Shown here: positions 48,115 to 59,990 of the stretch, piece after piece
How the letters are laid out: each line of letters begins with the position of its first letter
How positions within the stretch are numbered: position 1 is the first letter of the stretch
Assembly (NCBI GenBank): GCA_004802705.1
Contig: SGPL01000030.1
Coordinates: forward strand, 1 to 64,000
Direction: 5' to 3'
Length of the DNA: 64,000 nucleotides
Source of the DNA: Bondarzewia mesenterica
Lineage: Eukaryota > Basidiomycota > Agaricomycetes > Russulales > Bondarzewiaceae
Position numbers and translations under genes: made by a program
The notes under the pieces: generated by a model
Seen by the model: the letters and a program-made list of their open reading frames with translations, nothing else
What the model was told of the DNA's origin: nothing
The model's database searches: none

Positions 48115-48618
48115 CGTGCCGTGAATACTTGCAGTGTCCTTTGCGTCTCGCGGTCGCCGCAGGGAGGTTTCTCAAGACCTCTTACATTTTGATCGCTTTT
48201 TTTTTAAATAAATTATTCGATTCGTTTCTAATGTAGCCTCATGAAAATATCCTTCTCTACTTCATCCGTTCGATGTTTCCCCTTCACCTTTCATCGTCTG
48301 GCTGGGGCTTTCACTCGACCACCAGAAAAGAATGCACAGGCAGCCGGTGAGTCATGAACAAAATCATGATAAGATATACAAGCGTCGATAGGATACAGGA
48401 TGGAAAAGAGAAATGAGAGTCAAGTAGAGTAATAACACACTACTTTTACAGTACAGTCGATAGAGTGCAAGGAACGACTAGAATATCAGCTATAGAAAAA
48501 TCGAAACCACAGTACAAGACGAAAGAAGAGTGAAGATATCGTACTCGGACAACACTTACAAGTCCATGGTCCGTGTATTCGTTAGCGTCATGATGTTCGC
48601 TCCTTTCCAAGGGATAGC

Positions 48619-49531
48619 TCAAACATTTTCTTTGAACTTCGTTCCCCCGGCAAAGGTCTGCAGAGATCCCATCGACAGATGTCCTTCGACGTCGAGAGAT
48701 TTACTCGTATGTGATAAGGATCCGCCATCCAGTTCGAAAGCGGGCGAAGGAGGGCTTAAGGGGGCATGAACACGAGCGCTTGACTGCTCCCCAAAAGGAT
48801 CCTCATACGGTGTTCCCGACGGCGAAGCGGCAAGTCCATTCCCCGCACTCCCACCGCCCACTGAGTGTACGACCTCTGCTCTCCGGTCTACCATCTCCTT
48901 TCGCCCCTCCAAGAAAACATCATCATCCCCAGTGTCCCAATCATCGCCCGAAGCCTGCACCCAACCTGATTCACCGCGATGACCATTTCTGAACATGTTT
49001 CTCAGCTTCTCCTTTATGGTTCCACCCGCGTCGTCTGAATCGAAGTCGCGCAACCCGATAGGAATAGGGTGCGCCACGCCGGGACGGCGAATAGAATATT
49101 TTCGTCTGCGAGTCCGTTCACTTGGCGACGGCTCGTTGTAGCGAAGCAGCAGGAAGATGGCGACGCAGGCAGCGACGAAGATGAGGGAAAGTGCGACGAC
49201 GAGGCCGATGAAGGCTGCGCGAACCGTTGGATCTGATCAGTACTTCACAATGAGAATACAGAAAGGGGAGACTGACCGCCTTCTGAACCATTTATGGTGG
49301 GGACATTGCTAGTTGTGTGAGTTTGAGTGGGCTGGGGGGTCTGAAACATGAATGAGACGTATCGGGACATGAGCCATGAGGTTTTCATGCATCCTCCGTT
49401 AAGACTGAAGTTCTAACAAAGGATGGAGACGTAAAGACGAAAAAAAAGCTTACAGCAACCGCCGAAGGAGGGTCCTGCCGCGCATCGAGAGCATAGCGTC
49501 TCGAAAAAGAGGACAGGGAAATAGGAGACAT
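48619..49531 (-). CDS. single-pass membrane protein, unknown
   Basis: Three exons (49531-49454, 49340-49277, 49232-48619) give 251 aa. The short N-terminal part is Ser/Thr/Pro-rich (TPQPTQTHTTSN) with one NGS site. One membrane helix follows at about 54-77 (AFIGLVVALSLIFVAACVAIF), then a basic stop-transfer patch (RTRRRKYSIRRPG) and a long acidic, Ser-rich cytoplasmic tail. There is no clear cleavable signal peptide, so the helix may be a signal anchor. The layout is like many fungal cell-surface sensors or Mid2-type proteins but much shorter outside, so I leave the function open. Confidence 0.6.
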
Positions 49532-49814
49532 ATCGTGCGCCTGCAGATGAAACACTAGAAAAAATAAGATAATAGATCCCTAGATATGTTTTGCAAAGCA
49601 GATGATATTTGGCGGTTGTGTAAGGATAGCCCTCGGAGTGTATACAAAGGGAGGGCTTAAACCCGATGTATGTAGAGGTGATCAAGTTGAGGACAAGTCT
49701 CAAGAGCAACAAAATCGGAGTCTGATATACTTCGGAGTCCTCCGGGGTCCAATGCAATCGTACAACTCATATTCGACTGTAGTAATCGGCATGCTCATTA
49801 TGCTCTCGAACAAA

Positions 49815-50692
49815 TCAGATCCTGTAAAAAATAGACTGGGTGAACGAAGCATGAAAGCGCTCCGTCATCGACACGAACGACATTAAAGGTTCCTGTGACA
49901 ACACAAAGAGACCGGAAAGCACAGGTACGACGCTGGCAGTAGCAAGCAATCGTCGCGTCCTCGAACTAAAACTCCTCCACCTGTCTTTGACGTCCGGCAT
50001 CCACGTATTCCACATAAGATGCATACCCTCACCAGCATGCAATGCAACACCGAGTGCAAGACCGCCATAGAGGAGCCAAGAGCGAATCGGCCAAGTGTTA
50101 AGGCCCGTCTTCACAAATTCGTAGTCAAGCTCTGCGGGTCCGAGGGCGTTNANTGGAGGTAATGGTGAGGAAGGGGCGAGACGATGGGTAAGAAAGTGGA
50201 TAGGGAGTAGGAGCAGGAATGTCGCATAGCCAGTTACCGTAAGAAGGCTAGTCGGACGGCGCGGAGGGTGCGGCGAAAGAGCGCGTTTTAGAATCGCGGT
50301 GAGAGGATGGAGCGTGAGAGGCAGCAGGACGAGGTAGGTCTCGCCAAATGATGTTTGATAATATTCCCTCCCTAATAGCTATGCACGAGACGAGATGAAG
50401 GCGGTCAGTTACCCTGAAGTGCCTGGATGAATAGAAAACGCACCATCACTTGCGAGGACAATGACGAGCCGCCGACATTGGCGAGAACCGGGGCTGAGAG
50501 GTGAATGAGAAGAAAAGTGGTGATGAATGGTGTTGCTCCTTGAGAAAGCTGCGTTAGAGAGGACAGAATTGTGGAACGGAAGGCCCGCCCAGCCTTGGGA
50601 AGTGCAGGCTGAGCATCTGATGTTACAGGCCGGTGGTCCATATGCACTCGTTCGTAGTGTATAGGTCTGTATGGGTACTTCCCAATCGACAA
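49815..50692 (-). CDS. MCP1-like mitochondrial membrane protein (DUF1691)
   Basis: Two exons (50692-50444, 50378-49815) give 270 aa. The pattern HLSAPVLANVGGSSLSSQVMLLGREYYQ, followed by repeated membrane helices and a final VVPVLSGLFVLSQEP, is the duplicated transmembrane domain of fungal MCP1/DUF1691. That protein sits in the mitochondrial outer membrane and supports lipid homeostasis (suppressor of ERMES loss in yeast). His-containing helices (LHAGEGMHLMWNTW) are kept. Two ambiguous bases at 50151 and 50153 leave two residues undefined. Phase is kept with acceptor CATAG before CTATTAGGG. The exact start (50692 or a later Met) is not certain. Confidence 0.75.
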
Positions 50693-51527
50693 TCTGAAAC
50701 GCTGATTATTGCGCGCTCATGTAACGTCGTTGGGATTGCGCAACTTGTACTCCCACTTCGGATGAGCCGCGAGCGTCAATGAACTGCGGACCGGGTCTAT
50801 ATAGCTCTCGCCGGACCACTCAACGTGCGCACATTTGTGGCTTGATGAGGCTCAAGCACGAACAATTCCGAGAAGACCACTTGCTCACGAGCCTCTACGC
50901 ACTGGCTGTTACAATCTCGCTAAAATCGCTGTGGCTCGTATCTTATATCAGCTGGAGGAAAAATGCTGATAGCTTCCTGAGGCTGCATTGATGGCGGGTC
51001 ACAGCACAGTGTTCTGACCTTGAAAGCGTCAGTCTTTTTCTTTGACGTCGTTTTTGCTCTCCAAATTGACATTGTATGCACTTATTCGCCGAAACTCAGC
51101 TTAGTCTAGATAATCACAGGCGGCCCAACTGACCTCGACTGCACTGGGTCTACATATTCAGATTCTCGCTTGGCCCTCGATTCGAAGCAGTATGTACTTC
51201 TCTCAGGTTGGCGTCAAACCGCACTCCTCGGAGGATTGAAGTATCTGAACTAGCATTCGAGTACTCAATTTTGGTTCTTTTTTCGAACTCCACCATCTCA
51301 GTCAATATACTGTCCTGGTCATTTGATTCGAAACACGGTCTCCAACGCCGCCCTCATATGTGCCGAGGCCGCATGCTTGCTTCTTCGACTGGACGCGGCA
51401 GAGTCGGGCGTCATCGTCCGCATCATGGTGACCTGCGCGAGGCGTCTGTCCCTCAGTCACGAGTCGCCTCGGCATAAGAATGATGTTCTCTTCGTTTCAT
51501 CGGCGTACTCTGTCCGTCCAGCACCTC

Positions 51528-51535
51528 TTTAAAAA
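51528..51535 (+). promoter_or_regulatory. weak TATA-like element of cerato-platanin gene
   Basis: TTTAAAAA lies about 115 nt upstream of the ATG at 51650. It is the only TATA-like element in the proximal upstream region, so it may set the transcription start; confidence is low because the match is imperfect. Confidence 0.3.
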
Positions 51536-51649
51536 GCCCACGGAACTTACTCTACGTCCCTCAGGACTCAACTCTCAGCTTTGTTGACCAGCCATCCTCC
51601 CGTGATTTAACGCACACTCGATTAACCACAGCTACCGCGAGATTTAACA

Positions 51650-52075
51650 ATGAAGTTCACCTTTGCTCTCGCTTTCCTCGCCCTGTTCGTCCCCTCTGCA
51701 TTCGCAGTCTCAGTCTCTATCCGTTATGACGAGGTCTACGACAATGCCAACGAGTCCTTGACGAACGTCGCTTGCTCGAATGGCGCCAATGGCCTCATAA
51801 CGGAGGGCTTCACCACCCTCGGCTCGATCCCCTCCTTCCCCCTCGTCGGCGCTGCCCAGGCCGTCGCCGGATGGAACTCGCCTAACTGCGGCAGCTGCTG
51901 GCAGATTTCGGCTAGTAACGGCAATAGTATCTCCGCCACTGCCGTCGACCACGCCGGAGACGGGTTCGTCCTCTCTTTGCAGGCCATGAACGACCTGACG
52001 AACGGCCAGGCGGTTGAGTTGGGCGTTATACAGGCGGAGGCGGTTCAGGTCGACGCTTCCAACTGCGGTTTATAG
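51650..52075 (+). CDS. cerato-platanin family secreted protein
   Basis: A single exon of 141 aa. Signal peptide MKFTFALAFLALFVPSAFA, mature start VSVSIRYDEVYDN, then the four conserved Cys at 42, 80, 83 and 139 (PNCGSCW and the terminal SNCGL), as expected for the double-psi-barrel cerato-platanin fold. These small secreted proteins bind chitin-type sugars, self-assemble at surfaces and act as elicitors on plants. No intron is needed, although many mushroom relatives have them. The stop codon TAG sits inside a 93-bp direct tandem duplication that continues into the 3' UTR. Confidence 0.93.
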   Translation: MKFTFALAFLALFVPSAFAVSVSIRYDEVYDNANESLTNVACSNGANGLITEGFTTLGSIPSFPLVGAAQAVAGWNSPNCGSCWQISASNGNSISATAVDHAGDGFVLSLQAMNDLTNGQAVELGVIQAEAVQVDASNCGL

Positions 52076-52254
52076 TTGGAGGTCAGTTTCTACGTTGTTC
52101 GCTCGGCGACATTTGATACGGACAGTTGTTTCTGACGATCTCGTCGTTTCAGGAATATTTGTTTATAGTTGGAGGTCAGTTTCTACGTTGCTCGCGCTGC
52201 GACACTTGACATGGACCGTTGTTTCTGACGATCTCGCCGTTTCAGGAATATTTG
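52068..52254 (+). repeat. 93-bp tandem duplication across the cerato-platanin stop codon
   Basis: Two adjacent units (52068-52160 and 52161-52254) share TTTATAGTTGGAGGTCAG at the left and GTTTCAGGAATATTTG at the right, with about ten differences between. Each unit contains GGAG|GTCAGT and TTTCAG|GAATA, so each looks like a small intron with exon borders. Confidence 0.85.
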
Positions 52255-55200
52255 CCATGTTTCCAAAGGACCTTTCTGTAATGTTGAAGTGCTTGTTGTA
52301 TGATCAAATGGACACTAGCGGAGGGTTCTTGTCGTGTTCTCTTGTTCACCAGTACCCAGTAAAAAGCTACGTATTGCGAGTACATTGTTGTCAGTTACTG
52401 GCGTTGTTGCGGATGTTGGTTGAAGACCAGAAATTCTGATTGTGTGCTTTCAAATACACAATGTGAAGTCGTTCCTCAGTGCTCCTAGAGTCGCTCTCGA
52501 ATTGAGCCGACGACATTGGGACAGTATAGCTTAGGAGGGCGAGTCAGAGGCTGAGGAGATTCACGCTCGGGTACAGATGTCCATCGCATTCCCCGCGTCG
52601 GGATCCGAGTCGGGCAGTCAAGTTCACAAGGTTTCCGGCCCCATGGTCTAAGACGGTTTAGGGCGCGTCAGGTTATCTCCTTCATTTGATTTTCGTGCCT
52701 TCACGTGAGCTTCCGACTCGCGCACGTGAAACTCACGTGGGCGCTCACTGGAATTTCCATCTTCATTTTTCATCTCGACTTCACCGTTGGGCCCGCCATC
52801 TCTCTTTCTTCGTTCCTCTGGGGGACTGCACTACAGTAGGTTTAACTTAACTGGTCTGTCACTCTAGCGAACTGGCTTTTCTATCTCCCATCTTCCATAA
52901 GTTCAATCTTCTGGACCCTTGTGGATTGATCGAATTTCTGAACGCTCAGTGGTTCATGTCTGCACCCGAAGCTCGCAAATCTTCGGACCAATGTCTTTCT
53001 TGCCTCCGAAAGTCCGACATAATGTAGGGGGGCTTCTCATCCTGGTGGTATCTTCGCACTAGAACTGTCGGCGTGGTCTCATTGTCGCAGTCATATGTCG
53101 CGATGATCGAATCATCGAAGGCGCGTAAATGTACTCAATCCCCTCATGCCTTCGAATTATAGCGATATAATCCCTCGCTTTTTCGAGATGCTGCGCTGAC
53201 AAGCACCATGGTCTTTTCATAAGCACTGTAACTCTCACCGTAAGTAAGGCACTCGTATGGTCTGCGATAGAGACGTATCGCTCACCCAGTCATGATAGGG
53301 AATTGCGAGATCTGAAGCATGCGTTTTCAAGTAAGTTGACTATTCATAATGAATCAAATTTGCCGAGGAATGTTAACGCGCTTCTAAGTTGATGTTGGTG
53401 TTTCCTTCTCTTCGCATGATGGACCGGGTGCAAACAGCAGGGCCAGAATGATGCGCGATTACCGATGCGGTGCCACACAATCTCTCGTTTACTCTGTCGG
53501 GTCTCTGAAAACCAGTTAAATTATTTTTTCTCTTTTCATTTGGAACGTCGATTGAATATTCAGACAGGTTTCTGTCTCTCATCACCCCGTCTAGCCCGGC
53601 AAGCATGGCGACTTGTTTCCATACCGGATTATCATTGATCAAAATCCCTAACAGCCGGTAAGGCCTACTACTTCGCGATGCCTGAGGGGGCCGCAAAAAG
53701 ACGGCGGCGTATTATCTCTATTTTCTATCATCGCGCCTTGTGCTGGGTAGAGTCGATATGGAAATTCTCCGCGGGCAATGACAATAAAGTTTCGTTCAGC
53801 CTGTCTGCGCCGACCGATCTTCCTTTCACTCAGAGCCTGACTGGATCTCGCACTACTATCGCCCACCGATGAGAACTATGAGCCTCCTCCCTCGTTTACC
53901 CGTATAGCATTAGTTGCTGCATGCATCGACGTATCTTGCCTAGGAATTAACCTATGCTCTGGCATATGTAATGTGACTCGGAAGAGACTGTTTCTCCTCC
54001 ATAACGCCTGTCATCTTTATCCCATGCTGACCGGAAACACCCTCAGATCAGAATTTCCATCGCTTCGTCCAGCACCTCAGGGAGGCCGACGGGAAATACT
54101 CTAGTGGACTGAACTTCCCGGCAAATACTTACCAGTAGACGAAATACTAAAGTCGGAGCCGTCGCCTCCCTAGCTGTATATTAATCGTCAAATTCACATT
54201 AAAATCTATTTTTTTCGACTAATCAATTTTCATTCGTAACGCCAGTTCATGAGCAACGAGCGGAGAACCTGGTCAGCGCCAATAGCAAACAGACCTGACC
54301 CGAGGCCCCCGGCCGGCGCTTGAGGTCCCCGGGCGGTTGTTTGAACGCCCCGCCAACGGTGTGGATTTCATCCGCCAAAGCCGAGGGACTCCGAGGACGC
54401 GAGTCGAGAACTCAAAGGGCCCCGACATCTTGGTCTTCCCGCCAGTTGCGAGCCTCGTGCTACCACTGCGCAGCGCTCAACGCTTCGCTCTCAACACTTT
54501 GCCTTTCGTATTTTCTTTTGCCATTTCCGTTTCGCTTTTAGTCCGCGCTGTACACCAGGTGTATTGTGGAGGAGTGGAAGTGATATAATGTAATGTAATG
54601 TTTGGTATCTGTTGGCATCCGAGTCGGTCTCCTAAAACTTATCTGTATAGAGTTGGTCGTGCCCTGTCCTGCCCTGTCGTGCCTCTGCGGCGAGAAAGTC
54701 GTCAGCTTTCACAGCTAAGCAAATAACTTGAGTTCTAATTTTCCTGCGGATTCACTGGCATAGTATTCTCATGTACTCAAGCGACCGCATCTTTATCCTC
54801 CATGAGCATGTTCCTGTCATCAGTTAAAGCTGTGGAACATTCGCATGACCAACTGAAGTCTACTGACAAACCACGTACCGTGACCGTCAGGCACTGCCCA
54901 TCCCCTCCCGCATTGGAGCACCCATCCGATGTTCTATGGTCGAATCTGTCTTTTTTGGGGGGCGACGGCGTTCAAGATGGGTCGCTCGGAATCCAGATTG
55001 ATTTCCGCCATGATTTGGTAAGATCCTGACCGAATTCCCTGAGGGACGATGACTTCTAGTCCCCGATCTCGCCGCCTGTCCGGCAGAGGGTGTCGTGTTC
55101 CCTGCTGCCTCAGAGTCACCTTTCTTCATGAATCACCTCTGCGCATGTTAAACCGACGTCGTGGTGATACAGATCATATGTCTTCCCACAACTATCTGCA

Positions 55201-56285
55201 ACAAGTATTGGTTTCGGCTTGGAGCTCAGACCTATGGGGTGGGGGTTAAAGACTGTTAAAGACAACGTCCGATGAATACATACGGGCATTGCGGACTCGC
55301 AAAAGGTCACCGATCGGCGGATCTCAGGAACTGGCTCACTCCATGCAAGACCAGTTGCGGCACCCGACGGCGGACGGTAATATAGTTAGGCTTGCATTAG
55401 TCGCCGTCGCTGACCTCATCCAGGAGATAGTCGTTCTGGATTAGAGGGCTTGCATTGCCCCTCCGTGATATGACAAGATGCTGGTTAATGGATGCCCCGC
55501 GGAGCAAACTTGACGACCCTTAATGAAAGAAAAAGAAGGGCAATTCAGAATCAATAGAGGGCTGACGAACGAAGTTGATAGAGAGATCAGATCCATCAGA
55601 ATGTTAAGCTTACATTTCGCCCGAATTGGGGTTTGTTCTACTCACACGACGGCCACGAGCGTGCTGAGACCAATGCCGGGTAATCAGGAATCAAGGCTTC
55701 CAGAAGGCGAGAGGGTCTAGTTCCTACAGATGCGCGACGCCGAACCCCTCATATTTTTGCTAGAGGCGGCTAGTGTCTCTAGCGTCCATGTTCAGTGCGG
55801 CGGATATGATAATGTCGAGGAGATGCGCTACGGAGGTGGCGGGGGCAGCTTACGGGAAATTTCCGACGAGTGCGGCGTCGATCTTGCACATGCATCAGCC
55901 GTGTCAGCGGAACCTTTTCTCCCTAAAAGGCCGCGTTAGCCTTCCGATGACGGAAATCAGGAGCTCCTCAGATGGTGGCTGATCCAAATGCATCAAGTTT
56001 GCAAATCCTCAAACTCTGATCATTGGTTTTGAGCCGGTGATTTCTGACTTAATCTCAATTGGGCATAAGGGCGCCTGGCGAAGGGAGAGAGGAGTGAATG
56101 TTTGAGGAGGTGGTTGGAGTGTGAGGCCAAGGGCGATCACGATCGAGTTAAGCTACGAAGGCTCACGTGCCGACACCGATGAGATCTCTATGTAAGTAGC
56201 CGGGAACAATGAAGCGGAGAGCGAAAGGGTGAGATGGGCGACAATCGAATTGTTCACCAGACGGAACTCACCTGTAACTCATGCC
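52255..56285. other. about 4 kb without a recognised gene
   Basis: All frames are short and the codon pattern is random-looking. I see a palindromic ACGTG-rich patch near 52705-52745, a short repeated GTAATGTAATG near 54590, and repeated GTCCTGCCCTGTC at about 54665. No transposon ends, RNA gene or spliced gene could be supported. Confidence 0.5.
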
Positions 56286-56293
56286 TATATAAT
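56286..56293 (+). promoter_or_regulatory. TATA box of HMG-box gene
   Basis: TATATAAT about 72-79 nt before the ATG at 56365, followed by a CT-rich leader. Confidence 0.55.
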
Positions 56294-56364
56294 GCCCTTA
56301 AACGCCCACCCAAACTCACCCACTCCGTACCCTTCTCTGCCCCAAGTCTCCTCCTCCTGACAAA

Positions 56365-57863
56365 ATGTCCACTGGAAGGGTATTCGGCTGGATGCCCTCT
56401 CCCTCTCCCACCTTCCATCACGTGCAAAATCGTGCTGCCTTTGAGCCACCCAGCATATCATCTAACGTCCTTCACGCCTTCGGCCCACAGCCTGCAATTG
56501 AACGCCCTTCTTCACGCACAAGTTCAACGATCTCCGCATCATCCGAATTACTTCCCCCCGCCTCCGCCTCTCTTTCAAGCGCGTCAGATATGAAGTTCTC
56601 CGACAGCACCAACACCAACACCCCACCCAACTACTCGCTGTCCTCATCGGAACGTCGTGCACTCCGGAATCGTAAGCGCGATCCATCATGGGTTCCCCGC
56701 CCGCGCAACGCCTTCATCATCTTCCGTTGTGAGTACTCCCGCGAGCATGCGCGAGAGGGTTCGTCCTCTAGCTCCGGCATCATGATGGACAAAACGCTTT
56801 CGAAGCGCGCCGGCGAGGCATGGAGGAGGCTGTCCGCGGTAGAAAAAATCCACTACCAGGAGCGCGCGAAGGTGGAGAAAGACGAGCACGCCCGTCGGAA
56901 CCCCCATTATCGTTTCAATCCCATGCGCAACCGTAGCGGGACGGTGTCCAGCACCAGCACCACTTCCAGCAGCAGGAGCGCGCGCAGCCGCAATGACCCG
57001 GATCACTGCGCTAGAGTGGCTTCCTTCACCGTCCAAGGAACCCAGAGCGGCAACCGTCTTGCAGATTCCGTACGTCAATGGGAGAGCAAGATTGTCAATT
57101 CTCCCAAAGAGGAGCAGGGGGAGCAAGTTTTGGAGCTGAACCTGTCACCCTTCGCCACTGGTAGACGCCGGTCGTGTTCAGATCCATTTCCCTCGGTTAT
57201 CCAGCAGAGGGAATGCTCCGTTTTGTCTTCAGCGTCGAGTCCTGGTTCGCTGGCGTGGGCTGATGTGCAACCTCATGCGGACGACTTACTCTTCCGCCAT
57301 TTCTCGTTCGGCACGGTCGAGGACCAGGTGAGCCAGCGCGTTTTTCGAGATTTCAAGTCAACAGTCAGTTCCTGACGTTCTTGTTTTTACCTCTTCAGCC
57401 ATCACCAGTGCCACTTGATATGGTAGCGAGCATGTACCCGTCTATGAACCACGCGCCCCTTCCATACCAACTCCCGTACACAGCTACCTACCCATCTCAT
57501 GTGGAAGCCATCGCCTCGTCTTTGGCTGATTGGACGCTCGACGATGGAGCGGCACAATCTCCTTACACTCCTTCAGAGTCTGCTTCCGTGGAGACGCCGC
57601 AGTCCACGAGCGAATTGGGATTGCCTGTCACGTACCCTTTCCCTTTCACCTCCGCTCGGTCTGAGCAAGCTTCCTCGTACTTCCCCACTCATGATCCGCC
57701 GGTGATGGATCCGACCGTTTGGACGGACGATGAGTATGCTGTACAGCCGTACATGCTCGGTTTGGAGGGCATGCCAGCGTTTGAGAACGGTCAGACCCAG
57801 AATGTGCTGTATGATTTGAATGCTCAAGGCGTCGCCTTTGATGACTTCTTTAATGCCCTGTGA
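56365..57863 (+). CDS. HMG-box transcription factor (MATA_HMG type)
   Basis: Two exons (56365-57327, 57399-57863) give 475 aa. The HMG box spans about 111-183: VPRPRNAFIIFRCEYSREHA, a Ser-rich loop, LSKRAGEAWRRLSAVEKIHY, then ERAKVEKDEHARRNPHYRF. PRPRNAFI-F and the HY-F ending are typical of the sequence-specific MATA_HMG/Ste11-like class rather than the non-specific HMGB class. The flanks are Ser/Pro-rich; the C-terminal region is acidic and aromatic (MLGLEGMPAF, FDDFFNAL), which could activate transcription. No homeodomain or pheromone genes are nearby, so this is not a mating locus. Such factors control sexual development or fruiting in mushrooms; the target set is unknown. Confidence 0.88.
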
Positions 57864-59990
57864 AATTTATTAGTTTACGCCCGCCTCTCGCCCGCCTCTC
57901 ATTCACGTACATGATTCTTCCGTATTTCTTTGACAGGTCGAATCACGTCTTCCTGTCTTCCTTCCTGTTGCCACGTCCATGCTCATGTCCCTTTTCTTTT
58001 TTCTTTTCCTCCTCTTTCATGACTGGACTGCCTGTAGCAATAGTTGGGTTCAAAATTATGCATGTATTCGCGTCGTAGTCCCTGCGGTATTGGTATGCTT
58101 CTGTATCATCTGTTTTTTCAGGTTTATGTCAGTTTGTTTCCGTATCGTGTTGAGTCCATATGACCTACACACCTTCGCCTTGTTTTCCGCCAGCAGTGAA
58201 GTGACACTTACTATCGTTCGGCACAAGGTATCTTTGTTTCAATCGTGTTTTCTCTATTATCGCTCCCACCTGGAACGAGGGTCGAATGGGATCAACGCCC
58301 AGCGATTCGAAGAAGATTACGCCTCGGCATACTTCATAACCCAGCGAAGCGCCTGCGCATACCCCAAATACGTACCTCTTTGTCGTGAAGCCCAGTAGCA
58401 CGGAGACGCTTTTACAAGCTCCGCCTTGAAGTGCGATCGGCCTCGCTGAAGTGAAAGTCCCAACCGGAGAGAAGCGTAAGCGACAATCTTGTTGCTTCGT
58501 CATACTGTAACACTGAAGACAATGAGCGAAAATAGCTCGTTCGCATTGGCCAATGGCTCCGAGGTGCCCGGAATCGCGCCCGAATTGTAAGTAAGTTGAG
58601 ACAGAGGGTGAATCTGAATCTAGTGGGTATGTCCATTGCGATCGATAAATCTCCACATCTGAGACACAACGCATATCTGAGACACAGCGTGCAGGGCAGG
58701 GATGCCAGGTATGAGGAATTCTGTTTTCTTGTTGTTCTGGGAATGAGGTTGGCACCAAGGTACGGACTCGAGTTGTGCCATTGAATACAAGTGCTCCTTG
58801 TGTCTAGGAGATGAGCAGAATGCTTCAAACACCTGGAGTCCAGCATCGGAAAAGCAGCTTCGGCAGGAGGTCAGTGTGAGTGTTTAGGAACTTCGAGGCT
58901 TCCGAAATCACTGACATACCCAAGTTTGCAGCACCTTCGGTCTTGACCTGGATGTGGGTGTCCGCTACCAATCGGAGTGCGCATACGGCGCCGGAAGGGA
59001 TGGGAGCATGGGAACGGGCCTGAACGGGCCCACAGTGCACATACTTTATGTCAAAGGTGGGGCAAGTATTTGCTCCGCAGGCATCGATGTAGTGATCAAA
59101 AAAAGGTTTATTCATTGAACACCGGACGCTACCGTGCCCAGGTCGACGGTATCTAGATAGCATGCGATCATGAGATATGGGACCGAAAGTACATATACTT
59201 ACAACGTCGTCCCATCCCGGCTTTGTATTTCGAGAGCCCCGAGTGTTTGTGATGATTCATGAGTACGAGACGAAAGCAAGGAGGTACACGGACGACAGGG
59301 AGTCGAGGTCTTCGGCCGTTAAAGCCGCGGGCGTTCGAATCGAGTCTGAAACGACGTATGCCTCCCGCACGCACTCAGGAGTGTATGTTCAAGAATGGGG
59401 GAAGAGAGTCGTGCCCTTTTCCGCCGTATCGTAGCATATCGTGCACAAGTGGAACGCCAAGACGAAAGATGAGGTTCGGATACATTGGAAGTGATGAGAA
59501 CTATGCGATGAGAATATGCGGAAAGGCTGATTTTTGAGGTGGAGGCAGGGGCTGAACGCTGATAGGGTGTGCTGCCCAGTCAATATAAAAAAAAAAATTA
59601 AAAAGAAAAAAAGGAATTCTGGGGAATCTCAAGCCGTCAATCCAAAATCTCCAAACGAAGTGAAACGCAAAGAGAGGGAGATATCGGTATGATTATTGAG
59701 TGTATGACTGAAGAGACGATGGTGATGGTCGTCGACGACGTCGGACGCGCGGCAGTAAGGGAGCTCACTTTGCTTATCTAATGCAAATACTTGCCGCCCA
59801 AGAGCGCCGTCCAAGAGCGTCCAAGCCTCAGACTCCAGAGGCTACTGACAGACCACTCAAATTTTAGTATCACTTTCACTGCTGGTGAGCAATGCACTTC
59901 TAATTTCTACTCGCAATCCTTGCTCGTATGAATTATAACCTTAGAATTATTGCCAGCCGAATTCGTCAAACACTGCATTACTGTACTATC
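57864..59990. other. intergenic between HMG-box gene and PFS2
   Basis: The first part is T-rich 3' UTR-like sequence. Overlapping minus-strand frames of up to 197 codons (58165-58758) and 112 codons (58825-59163) contain Cys and His residues but no motif, start context or splice support. No gene called. Confidence 0.4.

Noticed and set aside
58165..59163. Minus-strand Cys/His-containing frames (197 and 112 codons)
   Set aside because: No conserved motif, start context or splice model; codon pattern not convincing.
59260..59350. tRNA-like B box (GTTCGAATC)
   Set aside because: No T-stem pairing and no matching A box or cloverleaf in either direction.
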